Positions 8,704 to 16,141 of a DNA stretch of 29,183 bases are shown in pieces. Position 1 is the stretch's first letter, and every line of letters starts with the position of its first letter. The position numbers and the translations under genes were made by a program. Origin of the DNA: an uncultured Comamonadaceae bacterium (GTDB taxonomy: Bacteria; Pseudomonadota; Gammaproteobacteria; Burkholderiales; Burkholderiaceae); assembly GCA_946482595.1 (NCBI GenBank), contig CAMLSD010000065.1, positions 1-29,183 on the forward strand, given 5' to 3'. Below the pieces are notes generated by a model, which worked only from the letters and a program-made list of their open reading frames with translations, had not been told where the DNA came from and did not search any database.

Positions 8704-8880
8704 TCAGGTGCAGGTGGACCTGCGCATGCAGGGTCTTCGGTGCGGTGGCCCACACGTTGGCGTGCGACCTGTAGGGCGGGCGCTGACGCGCAACCGCACC
8801 TCGTCGGCGCCGGGCAGCGGATCGGGCCGCTCCTGCATTTCGAGCGGCAGGCCCGCTGCGCGCAGCACCATGGCCTTCAT
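8704..8880 (-). pseudogene. Zinc-type alcohol dehydrogenase remnant (N-terminus only)
   Basis: From the ATG at 8880 the frame reads MKAMVLRAAGLPLEMQERPD and then PLPGADEVRLRVSA, the typical first 34 residues of a zinc-dependent alcohol dehydrogenase (GroES-like fold). The similarity then stops: the expected CGVCRTDLH zinc segment is absent and the frame ends at 8704. The remaining roughly 300 codons are missing. It lies 37 bp downstream of the cytochrome c gene on the same strand, so the two may once have been an operon. The 150 bp between this remnant and the apbE stop hold nothing I recognise. Confidence 0.6.
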
Positions 8881-8917
8881 GGCAGCAGGCTGCGCCACCC
8901 CGAAGGCGCTTGTGGCA

Positions 8918-9343
8918 TCACTTCACCTGAAGGCGGCTGATGTACTCCAGCAGCGCGAGGATGCGTGCGCGGGTGTACGCCTCGGGGTCATACGGTGCCT
9001 CGAAGTAGTACTCGGCGGCACGGATCTTGTAGTCGCGGCCCCAGATCGGCATGTCGCGTGTGCCGTGCGCCGGTACGCCCGCACCATCGATCACATCGTA
9101 CAGGCGTGGCAGCGGCAGCACGCCGCCATTCTTCTGTGCCAGCAACCTCAGGTCTGGCGGGCTTTTCGTCAGCAGCTCGACCACCGGGCCGTCGCCCTTG
9201 CCGGTCATGCCGTGGCACACGGCGCAGTTGGCGTCGTACTCGCGCTTGCCGAAGTCGACGCGCTGGGCCGTGCCTTGGGCTGCGGCAAGACAGGATACGG
9301 TGGTGAGCGCAAGGGCAATGAGATGCGAATGGAAGTGGGACAT
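8918..9343 (-). CDS. Class I cytochrome c, periplasmic
   Basis: Exported mono-haem cytochrome c precursor, 141 residues. A signal peptide (LIALALTTVSCLAAAQG) is followed by a single haem-binding CAVCH in NCAVCHGMTGKGDGP, with RDMPIWG further on supplying the probable methionine axial ligand. The longer open frame to 9493 is not used: the ATG at 9343 has a strong GGAGG ribosome-binding site and is followed at once by the signal peptide. The gene diverges from the E1 alpha operon, and the shared promoter region contains an FNR-like box at 9402-9415 with a -10-like CACTCT centred 31 bp away on this side. It probably acts in a low-oxygen electron chain; the partner is unknown. Confidence 0.88.
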   Translation of the reverse strand: MSHFHSHLIALALTTVSCLAAAQGTAQRVDFGKREYDANCAVCHGMTGKGDGPVVELLTKSPPDLRLLAQKNGGVLPLPRLYDVIDGAGVPAHGTRDMPIWGRDYKIRAAEYYFEAPYDPEAYTRARILALLEYISRLQVK

Positions 9344-9401
9344 GGAGCCTCCGGCAGATGTTCGAAGAGCTTCCAGAGTGATTGATTCGCGGCCGTGGTC
9401 G

Positions 9402-9415
9402 TTGAGCATGCGCAA
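9402..9415. promoter_or_regulatory. FNR/DNR-like box TTGAGCATGCGCAA (cytochrome c / E1 divergent promoter)
   Basis: Near-perfect palindrome: TTG and CAA arms around GCATGC. A TAGGCT hexamer at 9437-9442 is centred exactly 31 bp from the box centre on the plus side, and CACTCT (9375-9380) exactly 31 bp on the minus side. That spacing equals an activator at -41.5 for both divergent genes. Confidence 0.6.
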
Positions 9416-9495
9416 CTTGCGCCACCGCACTCGCCCTAGGCTGGAACCCGTTCCCTGCCGGAATCGCGACCATCCCTTCGCTCGAGGAGACAACG

Positions 9496-10503
9496 ATGCA
9501 ACCCAACACCGAACAACTGTTGTGGATGTACGAAACGATGCTCGTCATCCGCGAATACGAAGAGACGCTGGCCCGGGTGTACCTGGAGGGCAAGCTGCCT
9601 CCGAGCATCCAGAAGGGCCTCGCCTTCGACATTGCCGCCGGGCCGGTGCCGGGCGAGATGCACCTGGCAGCCGGGCAGGAGCCGGTGGCCGTAGGGGTGT
9701 GTGTGCACCTGAGCGACGACGACACGGTGGTCGGCACGCACAGGCCGCATCACTTCGCCATTGCCAAGGGCGTGCCACTCGACCGCATGACCGCAGAGAT
9801 CTTCGGCAAGGTCACCGGACTGGGCCGAGGCAAGGGCGGGCACATGCATCTGTTCGACCCCGAGCACAAGTTCAGCTGCAGCGGCATTGTTGGCGCGAGC
9901 ATGCCACCGGCCTGCGGCGCGGCGCTGGCCGCGAAGAAGCTGGGCCATCCACACGTGGCGGTGGCTTTCTTCGGTGAGGGCGCAGCCAACCAGGGAGCGT
10001 TCCACGAGTCGCTCAATCTCGCGGCGCTGTGGAAGCTGCCGGTCGTGTTTGTCTGCGAGGACAACCGCTACGCGATCTCGGTCGAGAAGCCGCATTCCAC
10101 GGCTATCCGGTCCAATGCCCATCGTGCGGCGGCCTACGGCATGCCCGGCATCGCCATCGAGCAGAATGACCCGATCGAGGTGTTCCGGGCGGCCGGTGAG
10201 GCGATCGTCCACGCTCGTCGCGGCGACGGACCCACGCTGATCGAGGTCGCGACCGATCGACTGATGGGGCATTTCCAGGGCGACGCGGAGTTCTATCGCC
10301 CCAAGGAAGAGGTGGCCGAGCTGAAAAGGCGAGACGCGATTCCCGCGCTGGCGAGCCAGCTCGATGCCAAAGGGCTCTTGCCCGAAGGCGGAACGGCCCG
10401 GCTCCAGCAGGCCGCCCGCGACCGCGTGGCCGCGGCCTTCGAGTTTGCGCGTCGCAGCGCCCTGCCTTCTCCCGAAGAAGCCTTGCAGCACGTCTTTGCG
10501 TGA
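9496..10503 (+). CDS. acoA: Thiamine-dependent 2-oxoacid/acetoin dehydrogenase E1 alpha subunit
   Basis: E1 alpha subunit, 335 residues, of a thiamine-diphosphate dehydrogenase of the acetoin/pyruvate type. Visible motifs: GEMHLAAGQEPVAVG, VVGTHRPHHFAIAKG, GRGKGGHMHLFD, and the thiamine/magnesium motif GEGAANQGAFHESLNLAALW ending in CEDNRYAIS. The start has a strong GAGGAG ribosome-binding site 6 bp upstream. Closest in style to acetoin dehydrogenase E1 alpha, but a pyruvate or branched-chain substrate cannot be excluded. It forms an operon with E1 beta, a lipoyl carrier and a lipoate ligase homologue. The symbol acoA denotes family likeness, not tested activity. Confidence 0.87.
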   Translation: MQPNTEQLLWMYETMLVIREYEETLARVYLEGKLPPSIQKGLAFDIAAGPVPGEMHLAAGQEPVAVGVCVHLSDDDTVVGTHRPHHFAIAKGVPLDRMTAEIFGKVTGLGRGKGGHMHLFDPEHKFSCSGIVGASMPPACGAALAAKKLGHPHVAVAFFGEGAANQGAFHESLNLAALWKLPVVFVCEDNRYAISVEKPHSTAIRSNAHRAAAYGMPGIAIEQNDPIEVFRAAGEAIVHARRGDGPTLIEVATDRLMGHFQGDAEFYRPKEEVAELKRRDAIPALASQLDAKGLLPEGGTARLQQAARDRVAAAFEFARRSALPSPEEALQHVFA

Positions 10504-10527
10504 TGCCCTTGCACCAGGAGACAGACC

Positions 10528-11565
10528 ATGACCACCCCTCAACGGCAGCTGACCATGGCTCAGGCAATCGCCGAGGCGATCGGGCAGGAGATGGAGCGCG
10601 ATGCGCGTGTTTTCGTGATGGGCGAGGACATCGCCCGCTACGGCGGCATCTTCGGTGCGACCTCGGGCCTGCTCCAGCGCTTCGGCCCCGAGCGCATCAT
10701 GGACACGCCGATCTCGGAAACCGCCTTCATCGGCGCGGCCACCGGCGCCGCGGCGGAAGGCCTGCGGCCTGTTGTCGAGCTGATGTTCGTCGACTTCTTC
10801 GGCGTCTGCATGGACCAGATCTACAACCACCTGGCCAAGAACACCTACATGTCGGGCGGCAGCGTGAAGCTGCCCGTGGTGCTGATGACGGCCATCGGCG
10901 CAGGCTATGGTGACGCGGCGCAACATTCGCAGTGCCTGTATTCGCTGTTTGCCCACGTGCCGGGCCTGAAGGTCGTGGTGCCGTCGAATGCCTACGACGC
11001 CAAGGGACTGATGATCGAGGCCATCCACGATGACAACCCGGTGATGTACTTCTTTCACAAAGGCCTCATGGGGTTGCCCTGGATGAGCTACCACGAAGGC
11101 GCGACCACCGCGGTGCCGCACGAGCCCTATACCGTGCCCCTGGGCGTGGCGAAGGTGGTGCGTGAGGGGCGCGACGTGACCGTTGTGGCGCTGAGCCAGA
11201 TGGTTCACAAGGCACTGGCGGCAGCCGAGGCGCTGGCTCAGCAGGGATGTTCGGTCGAGGTGATCGACCTGCGCTCGCTGGTGCCACTGGACCGTGACAC
11301 CGTGCTGCGTTCGGTGGCGCGTACGGGGCGACTGGTGGTGGCTGACGAGGACTACCTGCACTTCGGTCTGAGTGGCGAGATCGCCGCGCTGGTGGCCGAA
11401 CACCTCGGTGAGTTCAGCCTGAAGGCGCCGGTACGCCGGCTTGGCGTGCCGGGCGTCCCCATTCCGTACAGCCGCCCGCTCGAGCAGGCCGTGATCCCGT
11501 CAGTGAACGCGATCGTCGAGCAGTGCAACCTGGCGATGGAGTCACGTGTCGAGGCGCGCGCATGA
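10528..11565 (+). CDS. acoB: Thiamine-dependent 2-oxoacid/acetoin dehydrogenase E1 beta subunit
   Basis: E1 beta subunit, 345 residues, partner of the preceding alpha subunit in an alpha2-beta2 enzyme. Characteristic stretches: VFVMGEDIARYGGIFGATSG, DTPISETAFIGAATGAAAEG, and a C-terminal transketolase half with EVIDLRSLVPLDRDTV and RRLGVPGVPIPYS. The ATG follows AGGAG with a 7-bp spacer and lies 24 bp after the alpha stop. Its TGA overlaps the ATG of the lipoyl protein (ATGA at 11562-11565), so the two are translationally coupled. Confidence 0.88.
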   Translation: MTTPQRQLTMAQAIAEAIGQEMERDARVFVMGEDIARYGGIFGATSGLLQRFGPERIMDTPISETAFIGAATGAAAEGLRPVVELMFVDFFGVCMDQIYNHLAKNTYMSGGSVKLPVVLMTAIGAGYGDAAQHSQCLYSLFAHVPGLKVVVPSNAYDAKGLMIEAIHDDNPVMYFFHKGLMGLPWMSYHEGATTAVPHEPYTVPLGVAKVVREGRDVTVVALSQMVHKALAAAEALAQQGCSVEVIDLRSLVPLDRDTVLRSVARTGRLVVADEDYLHFGLSGEIAALVAEHLGEFSLKAPVRRLGVPGVPIPYSRPLEQAVIPSVNAIVEQCNLAMESRVEARA

Positions 11566-11810
11566 AGGACATCGTGCTTGATCCACTGCTGTGGGAGTCG
11601 GTCGAGGCGGGGACCGAAGCCCTGCTCGACCAATGGCTGGTGGCCGAAGGTGACCACGTCGTGGCGGGCCAGCCGCTTGCCCGGGCCGTGCTGGTCAAGA
11701 GCTCGATCGAGGTGCCCTCTCCGGCCGCAGGTGTGCTGGAACAGGTGCTCGTGCCGGTCGGTCAGACCTTCGCACGGGCAGCGGTGCTGGGTCGCATCAT
11801 CGACACCTGA
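11562..11810 (+). CDS. Stand-alone lipoyl-domain carrier protein
   Basis: An 82-residue protein made only of a biotinyl/lipoyl domain: AEGDHVVAGQPL, the hairpin VLVKSSIEVPSPAAG with the probable lipoylated Lys46, and GVLEQVLVPVGQTF. In a normal E2 this domain is followed by a subunit-binding domain and an acyltransferase domain; here the protein ends right after it. It starts on the ATGA overlap with E1 beta. It is inferred to accept the acyl group from E1, but no acyltransferase or dihydrolipoamide dehydrogenase gene is in the operon. A true stand-alone carrier is more likely than a truncated E2, because the stop is clean and the next gene is a lipoate ligase homologue. Confidence 0.85.
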   Translation: MKDIVLDPLLWESVEAGTEALLDQWLVAEGDHVVAGQPLARAVLVKSSIEVPSPAAGVLEQVLVPVGQTFARAAVLGRIIDT

Positions 11811-11967
11811 GAAGGTGCGAACGAACCCGCCATGTCCGCTCGATCCCACCGAATGCACCGGCTCGGCGTTGCGAATGCGCGCCGTCGACCGAGCGATGGC
11901 TGTGCCTTGCGCCTGGACCCGGCGCGCCCGGCACGCCCGGGTGGCCTGCCCGGCCCGCCGTCTAAGC

Positions 11968-12633
11968 ATGCAGGTGCCATGCTCGGCGGTTCAGCCATGG
12001 GTGGAGCAGGACTGGCTTGAGCGCGCGTTGGCCACGCCACAGTGCCAGCCTGGTGCGCGGGTCTGGATCTACCGTGACCATGCCATCGTGACCGGGCGTG
12101 CCCAGGTTGTCGGCACGTCCGACATGGCGTGCCGTGTGTTGCGACGACCCACCGGCGGCAGCGCCGTGTATGTGGGGCCCTGGATGATCGGGGTGTCCGC
12201 GGTGCTGCCGCGGGGGCACGCACTGGTGGCGCATGGTGTGATCGCGGCATACCGCTGGCTCGGACTGGCGCACGCGCGCTGGCTGCGACAACGCGGCATC
12301 CGGGCGACGGTGCATCGAGTTTCACCGCCGCTGGTTCATGACGAGCTGGACTGGGCCTGCTTCGCGGGGCTGTCCTCCTGGGAGCTGGGTGTTGACGGAC
12401 GCAAGATCACCGGTCTGGCGCAAGCGCGGCGGGGTGACACGGTCGTGCTCAGCGCGGGCACCCTGCTGCGCCCGACGCCCTGGCAGGCGCTGTGCGATGC
12501 GACGGGGCATCCCGACCATGCGGCGATGCTCGAGGCGCGCACGGCCGACTGCCAGACCCTGCTCGGCCATCCCATCGACACGGACGACTGGGCTCGATCG
12601 CTTCAGCTGGAGCTGGGTCGATGGCTGGACTGA
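11968..12633 (+). CDS. Lipoate-protein ligase A family protein, single catalytic domain
   Basis: Member of the BPL/LplA/LipB fold, about 221 residues, so only the catalytic domain without the LplA accessory domain. Visible: VWIYRDHAIVTGRAQ, RRPTGGSAVYVG (the family's RRxTGGG loop), CFAGLSSWEL, and DGRKITGLAQARRGDTVV with Lys146 as the lysine that binds lipoyl-AMP. The usual HD after the glycine loop is replaced by VG. The likely job is to lipoylate the stand-alone lipoyl protein encoded just upstream. The start is uncertain: the ATG at 11968 fits the family's N-terminus but has no Shine-Dalgarno; ATGs at 11875 and 11896 are alternatives. Confidence 0.78.
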   Translation: MQVPCSAVQPWVEQDWLERALATPQCQPGARVWIYRDHAIVTGRAQVVGTSDMACRVLRRPTGGSAVYVGPWMIGVSAVLPRGHALVAHGVIAAYRWLGLAHARWLRQRGIRATVHRVSPPLVHDELDWACFAGLSSWELGVDGRKITGLAQARRGDTVVLSAGTLLRPTPWQALCDATGHPDHAAMLEARTADCQTLLGHPIDTDDWARSLQLELGRWLD

Positions 12634-12644
12634 CTGACCCTGAG

Positions 12645-12658
12645 TTGCGCAGGATCAC
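12645..12658. promoter_or_regulatory. FNR/DNR-like box TTGCGCAGGATCAC (CBS gene promoter)
   Basis: Differs from the box at 19145 at two positions only. CACACT at 12680-12685 is centred exactly 31 bp downstream, the class II spacing. It suggests that the CBS gene has its own promoter besides read-through from the E1 operon. Confidence 0.42.
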
Positions 12659-12779
12659 CGGCACCCAGGGCCCGGGGCGCACACTCGGGCAACCGAACGA
12701 GGCCGCTCGCGCACCCGCCACCATTTCGGAGGCAACCGGAATGTCCTCGCATGACGCTGTGCGTCCGAGGAGAAGTGTG

Positions 12780-13241
12780 ATGAACGGGTCAATGACAGCC
12801 GGCGGCGTCTGCAGCCGCAATGTGGAAACAACGGGGCGTGCCGTCTCGGTGGCTGACGCAGCGCGTCAGATGCGCGACCGCCGGGTGGGCTACGTGGTGG
12901 TTGTGGAGGATGGCGATGCGGGCAGCTTTCCGGTCGGGCTGCTGACCGACCGGGACATCGTGGTGCGCATCGTGGCGCGCGCCCTTGACCCGGGCCTGCT
13001 GTGTGTGGGCGACGTCGCAAGCGATGCGATCCATGTGGTGCGCGAGGAGCGATCCATGCAGGAGGTGCTGGCCGTGATGCAGCGCCACGGCGTGCGCCGG
13101 CTGCCCGTGTGCACATTCCGAGGTGCACTGGTCGGGATCATCACGATCGACGATGTGCTGGCGGTGATCTCGAGCGAGCTGACGCAGGCGGCGCAGATCG
13201 TTGGTGGAGACTGCACACAGGAAGGGAGAAGTCTCTGGTGA
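12780..13241 (+). CDS. Tandem CBS-domain protein
   Basis: Soluble regulatory protein of 153 residues with two CBS motifs forming one Bateman module: VADAARQMRDRRVGYVVVVE with GLLTDRDIVVRIVA, then QEVLAVMQRHGVRRLPVC with GALVGIITIDDVLAVIS. Such modules bind adenine nucleotides and regulate a partner or act as stress sensors. The ATG at 12780 has a GAGGAGAAG ribosome-binding site 5 bp upstream; the ATG at 12741 (GGAGG, 9-bp spacer) is a possible alternative adding 13 residues. The stop overlaps the next gene's GTG (GTGA). Confidence 0.83.
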   Translation: MNGSMTAGGVCSRNVETTGRAVSVADAARQMRDRRVGYVVVVEDGDAGSFPVGLLTDRDIVVRIVARALDPGLLCVGDVASDAIHVVREERSMQEVLAVMQRHGVRRLPVCTFRGALVGIITIDDVLAVISSELTQAAQIVGGDCTQEGRSLW

Positions 13242-13480
13242 AGGCAGCATCCACGCAGGACCGCGCCGTGCAAGGTGTCGTGAACGATGGTGCGGCGTTG
13301 CGTCCGCCGGCGCGGCATGCCGGTGCCGCGCAGGCGGTGCAGGCCACGCAGGATGACGCGGTGCGCGGTCGCTTTCTCGCTGTGTCGCGCCGCTACCTGT
13401 TCGAGACTGTGCTGGTCTGTGACGAACGGCAGCGAGTACGCATGGCGAGCAAGGCCACGCACTCTCAGCAGGCAGACTGA
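13238..13480 (+). CDS. Small hypothetical protein coupled to the CBS gene
   Basis: An 80-residue protein I do not recognise. It starts at a GTG that overlaps the CBS stop (GTGA at 13238-13241) and follows GGAAGGGAGAAG, a good ribosome-binding site. The sequence is Ala/Arg/Gln-rich with no signal peptide or membrane helix, and a C-terminal stretch GRFLAVSRRYLFETVLVCDE that looks folded. The coupling argues for a real gene. Function unknown. Confidence 0.5.
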   Translation: MKAASTQDRAVQGVVNDGAALRPPARHAGAAQAVQATQDDAVRGRFLAVSRRYLFETVLVCDERQRVRMASKATHSQQAD

Positions 13481-13540
13481 ACCGCACGACGCCATGGCCT
13501 GCCCGCGGCACAGGCGGTGGCAAGCTTGCGGCCGGGCGCG

Positions 13541-15244
13541 TCAGGTCTGCGGCTGCCCCGAACGGGCCAGTGACAGGGCGTCCTCACGCAACTGTCGGCG
13601 CAGCAGCTTGCCGATCGGGGTCTTGGGCAGTTCGCTGCAGAAGACGATGCGCCGCGGTTGCTTGTAGGCCGCCAGGTGCGCTGCGCAGTGCTCGCGCAGC
13701 TGGTCCTCGGTGAGGGCGGGGTCGCGCCTGACGACAAACAGCCAGACGGCCTCGCCGGTGCGATCGTCCGGCATGCCCAGCACCCCGACATCCTTGACAC
13801 CGGGCAGCAGCGCCACGATGTCCTCGATTTCGGTGGGGAAGGCCTTGAAGCCGGAGACCACGACCACATCCTTGGCGCGGTCCACGAACTCCACGTAGCC
13901 TGTGTCGTGAAGCCGCCCGATGTCACCGGTGCGCAGCCAGCCGTCGGCGCTCAGCACCCGCCGCGTTTCCTCGGGGGCGTGCCAGTAGCCCTGCATGACC
14001 TGGGGACCGCGCACACAGATCTCGCCGGCCGTGCCGACGGGAAGCTCACGGCCGGACTCGTCCAGGATCGCCACCTCCGTGGACGGCACCGGCAGTCCCA
14101 GCATGCCGCTGTAGGGACGGTTCAGCGGATTGGCACAGACGATCGGCGAGGTTTCAGTCAGACCGTAGCCCTCGATCAGTGGCACCCCGACCGCCTCCTG
14201 CCATCGTTCAGCGACGGCCCGTTGCACGGCCATGCCACCCGCCACAGCCACCTTGAGCACACCGCGATTGGCATTGCAGACTTCGTCGAAGCCAGGCGCG
14301 TCGAGCAGTGCCCGGAACAAGGTGTTCACCCCCGTGATGGCCGAAAAGCGGGTGGCTTGCAGCGTGGCGATGAAGTGTTTCATGTCGCGCGGGTCCGGTA
14401 TGAGCACATTGTTGCCCCCCAGCTTCACGAAGGTGAGCAGGTTGGCCGTCAGAGCGAACACGTGATACAGCGGCAGGGCCGTGATGACGGTCTCCCGGCC
14501 GGGTTCCAGCGTGCTGCCGATCCAGGCCGAGGTCTGCTCCACGTTGGCGACCATGTTGCCGTGTGTCAGGACCGCCCCCTTGGGTCGCCCGGTGGTGCCC
14601 CCCGTGTACTGCAGGACGGCCATGTCGCTCGGGCCCAGGGCCGGACGCTCGAGCCGATGGCGCGCACCCTCGCGCAGTACGGCAGGCAGGTGCAGGGCGC
14701 CGGGAATGTGCCAGGGCGGGATCAGCCCCTTGACGTGACGGATCACGAAATCGACAGCCCAGCGTTTTGCGGCAGGAAAGAGATCGCCGAACTGGCTGAC
14801 GACCACATGGCGTACGTCAGTGGACGCAAGCGCGCCTGAAAGCGTGTGTGCGAAATTCTCCAGCGCGATGATGGCCACGGCACCGGAGTCCTTCAGCTGA
14901 AACGCCAGCTCACGCTCGGTGTACAAGGGATTGACATTCACCACCACCAGCCCCGCGCGCAAGGCGCCCAGCACCGCGACGGCTGACTGCAGCGAGTTGG
15001 GGAGCATCACCGCGACGCGTTCGCCTTGGCGCAGCAGCAGCACCTGCTGGAGGTAAGCGGCCAGGTCGTGCGAGAGGGCCTCGAACTCGCGGTAGGTCAG
15101 GGTCACGCCCATGCTGGTGAACGCCGGGCGATCGGCGTGGCCATCGCAGGTCCGCTCGATCAGATCGGCCAGCGAACGGTAGGCCAGCGGGTCGATGTTC
15201 GCGGGTACGCCAGGGGGATAGTTCTTCAGCCAGATCCGTTTCAT
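13541..15244 (-). CDS. Long-chain acyl-CoA synthetase (AMP-binding enzyme)
   Basis: Activates a fatty or related acid to its CoA thioester through an acyl-adenylate; 567 residues, FadD-like. Motifs in order: GERVAVMLPNSLQSAVAVLG, the P-loop LQYTGGTTGRPKGAVLTHGN, VPLIEGYGLTETSPIV, GWLRTGDIGRL, the hinge DRAKDVVVVSGFKAFPTEIE, and the C-terminal lysine segment LPKTPIGKLLRRQLR. The ATG at 15244 is preferred over the longer open frame because AGGAG lies 7 bp upstream and homology starts with MKRIWLKNYPPGVP. It diverges from a flavodoxin-like gene. Confidence 0.92.
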   Translation of the reverse strand: MKRIWLKNYPPGVPANIDPLAYRSLADLIERTCDGHADRPAFTSMGVTLTYREFEALSHDLAAYLQQVLLLRQGERVAVMLPNSLQSAVAVLGALRAGLVVVNVNPLYTERELAFQLKDSGAVAIIALENFAHTLSGALASTDVRHVVVSQFGDLFPAAKRWAVDFVIRHVKGLIPPWHIPGALHLPAVLREGARHRLERPALGPSDMAVLQYTGGTTGRPKGAVLTHGNMVANVEQTSAWIGSTLEPGRETVITALPLYHVFALTANLLTFVKLGGNNVLIPDPRDMKHFIATLQATRFSAITGVNTLFRALLDAPGFDEVCNANRGVLKVAVAGGMAVQRAVAERWQEAVGVPLIEGYGLTETSPIVCANPLNRPYSGMLGLPVPSTEVAILDESGRELPVGTAGEICVRGPQVMQGYWHAPEETRRVLSADGWLRTGDIGRLHDTGYVEFVDRAKDVVVVSGFKAFPTEIEDIVALLPGVKDVGVLGMPDDRTGEAVWLFVVRRDPALTEDQLREHCAAHLAAYKQPRRIVFCSELPKTPIGKLLRRQLREDALSLARSGQPQT

Positions 15245-15347
15245 GGGTTGCTCCTGATGGCATGCCAACCATGCTGGGGCCGGCGTCAGAGCGCGCCTTG
15301 ACAATCAGCACCGCATGCGCGGCGGACCGTGGGATGCGCCATGCGCA

Positions 15348-15361
15348 TTGAGATTTCGCAG
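15348..15361. promoter_or_regulatory. FNR/DNR-like box TTGAGATTTCGCAG (flavodoxin promoter region)
   Basis: TTGA half-site intact, the second half-site one base off. A CATTCT hexamer at 15384-15389 is centred 32 bp downstream, towards the flavodoxin-like gene. Weaker than the other boxes. Confidence 0.35.
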
Positions 15362-15420
15362 CCCGGCCAGGCCTTGGCGGCGCCATTCTGCGGACAAGCT
15401 CACTCACAGGATGACGATTG

Positions 15421-15948
15421 ATGAACGAACTGCTCGTTGTCTACTATTCACGCACCGGTACGTCGCGTCAGGTCGCACAGCAGTTTGCGCGGATGGCCAA
15501 GGGCCACCTTGGCGAGGTTGTCGACAAAGTGCCCCGCGTGGGCTGGTGGGGCGACATGCGCTGCATCGTCGATGGGCTGCTGCATCGAACGCCGCGCATG
15601 CGCTACTCCGGTCCTGTGCCGTCCCACTATCGCAGCATCGTTCTGGTGGCGCCGGTGTGGATGCGGCATGTGGCAGCACCGATGCGCAGCTTTCTGCGCC
15701 GAGGGCTGCCCTTGCCGCAGCGGCTGGGCATTGTCTGCGTGATGGCCCGCGAAGGAGGCTCCCGCGCCGTGCAGGAGATGGCCGACGGTGCGCGAACCAT
15801 CCCGCTGACAACGCTGGTGCTGCAGCAGCGCAAAGTGCTCGATGGCTCGGCGACATCCGAGTTGCAGCGGTTCCTGCAGGAGTTCTCGGGCGCCGGCCAC
15901 GTCGAGCGACCTGTGCGGGCGGTGGAGCTGTCGCCGCGGGCCTCGTGA
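15421..15948 (+). CDS. Flavodoxin-like protein
   Basis: A 175-residue protein with a flavodoxin fold. The N-terminal loop VVYYSRTGTSRQVAQQFA (residues 6-23) is the FMN phosphate-binding motif, followed by SIVLVAPVWMRHVAAPMRSF where flavodoxins contact the isoalloxazine ring. It probably binds FMN and acts as an electron carrier or quinone reductase; the partner is not evident. A TTG directly before the ATG is not needed. The gene ends at the first copy of the 81-bp repeat. Confidence 0.82.
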   Translation: MNELLVVYYSRTGTSRQVAQQFARMAKGHLGEVVDKVPRVGWWGDMRCIVDGLLHRTPRMRYSGPVPSHYRSIVLVAPVWMRHVAAPMRSFLRRGLPLPQRLGIVCVMAREGGSRAVQEMADGARTIPLTTLVLQQRKVLDGSATSELQRFLQEFSGAGHVERPVRAVELSPRAS

Positions 15949-16029
15949 GTGCCCCCAGGGCCGGGCTGCGCCCGGCCCGCCCCCCGAGGGGGTCAAGGAA
16001 ACTTGGGGCGGCCCGGCGTTTCCTTGAGA
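15949..16029. repeat. 81-bp structured repeat, locus A unit 1
   Basis: First of two direct tandem copies (period 81 bp) between convergent genes. It holds three perfect stems: GGGCCGGGC/GCCCGGCCC (15958-15966 with 15970-15978), CCCCC/GGGGG (15981-15985 with 15988-15992), and AAGGAAAC/GTTTCCTT (15995-16002 with 16018-16025). The same unit occurs at 22259. The position suggests a terminator-like or REP-like role. Confidence 0.85.
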
Positions 16030-16110
16030 GTGCCCCCAGGGCCGCGCTGCGCCCGGCCCACCCCCCGAGGGGGTCAAGAAAACTTGGGGCGGCCCGGCAT
16101 TTCCTTGAGA
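16030..16110. repeat. 81-bp structured repeat, locus A unit 2
   Basis: Second tandem copy, differing from unit 1 at a handful of positions. The third stem is weakened (AAGAAAAC against ATTTCCTT). It ends about 30 bp before the stop of the convergent secreted-protein gene. Confidence 0.85.
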
Positions 16111-16141
16111 GCCTGCGTCTCACAGTGCAAGTGCAGGCCGC

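Noticed and set aside
9436..11403. 655-codon open frame antisense to the E1 alpha/beta genes
   Set aside because: Shadow of two well-supported genes.
11820..11967. Small open frames between the lipoyl gene and the ligase homologue
   Set aside because: Arg/Pro-rich composition, no ribosome-binding site and no similarity; more likely leader sequence or an uncertain ligase N-terminus.
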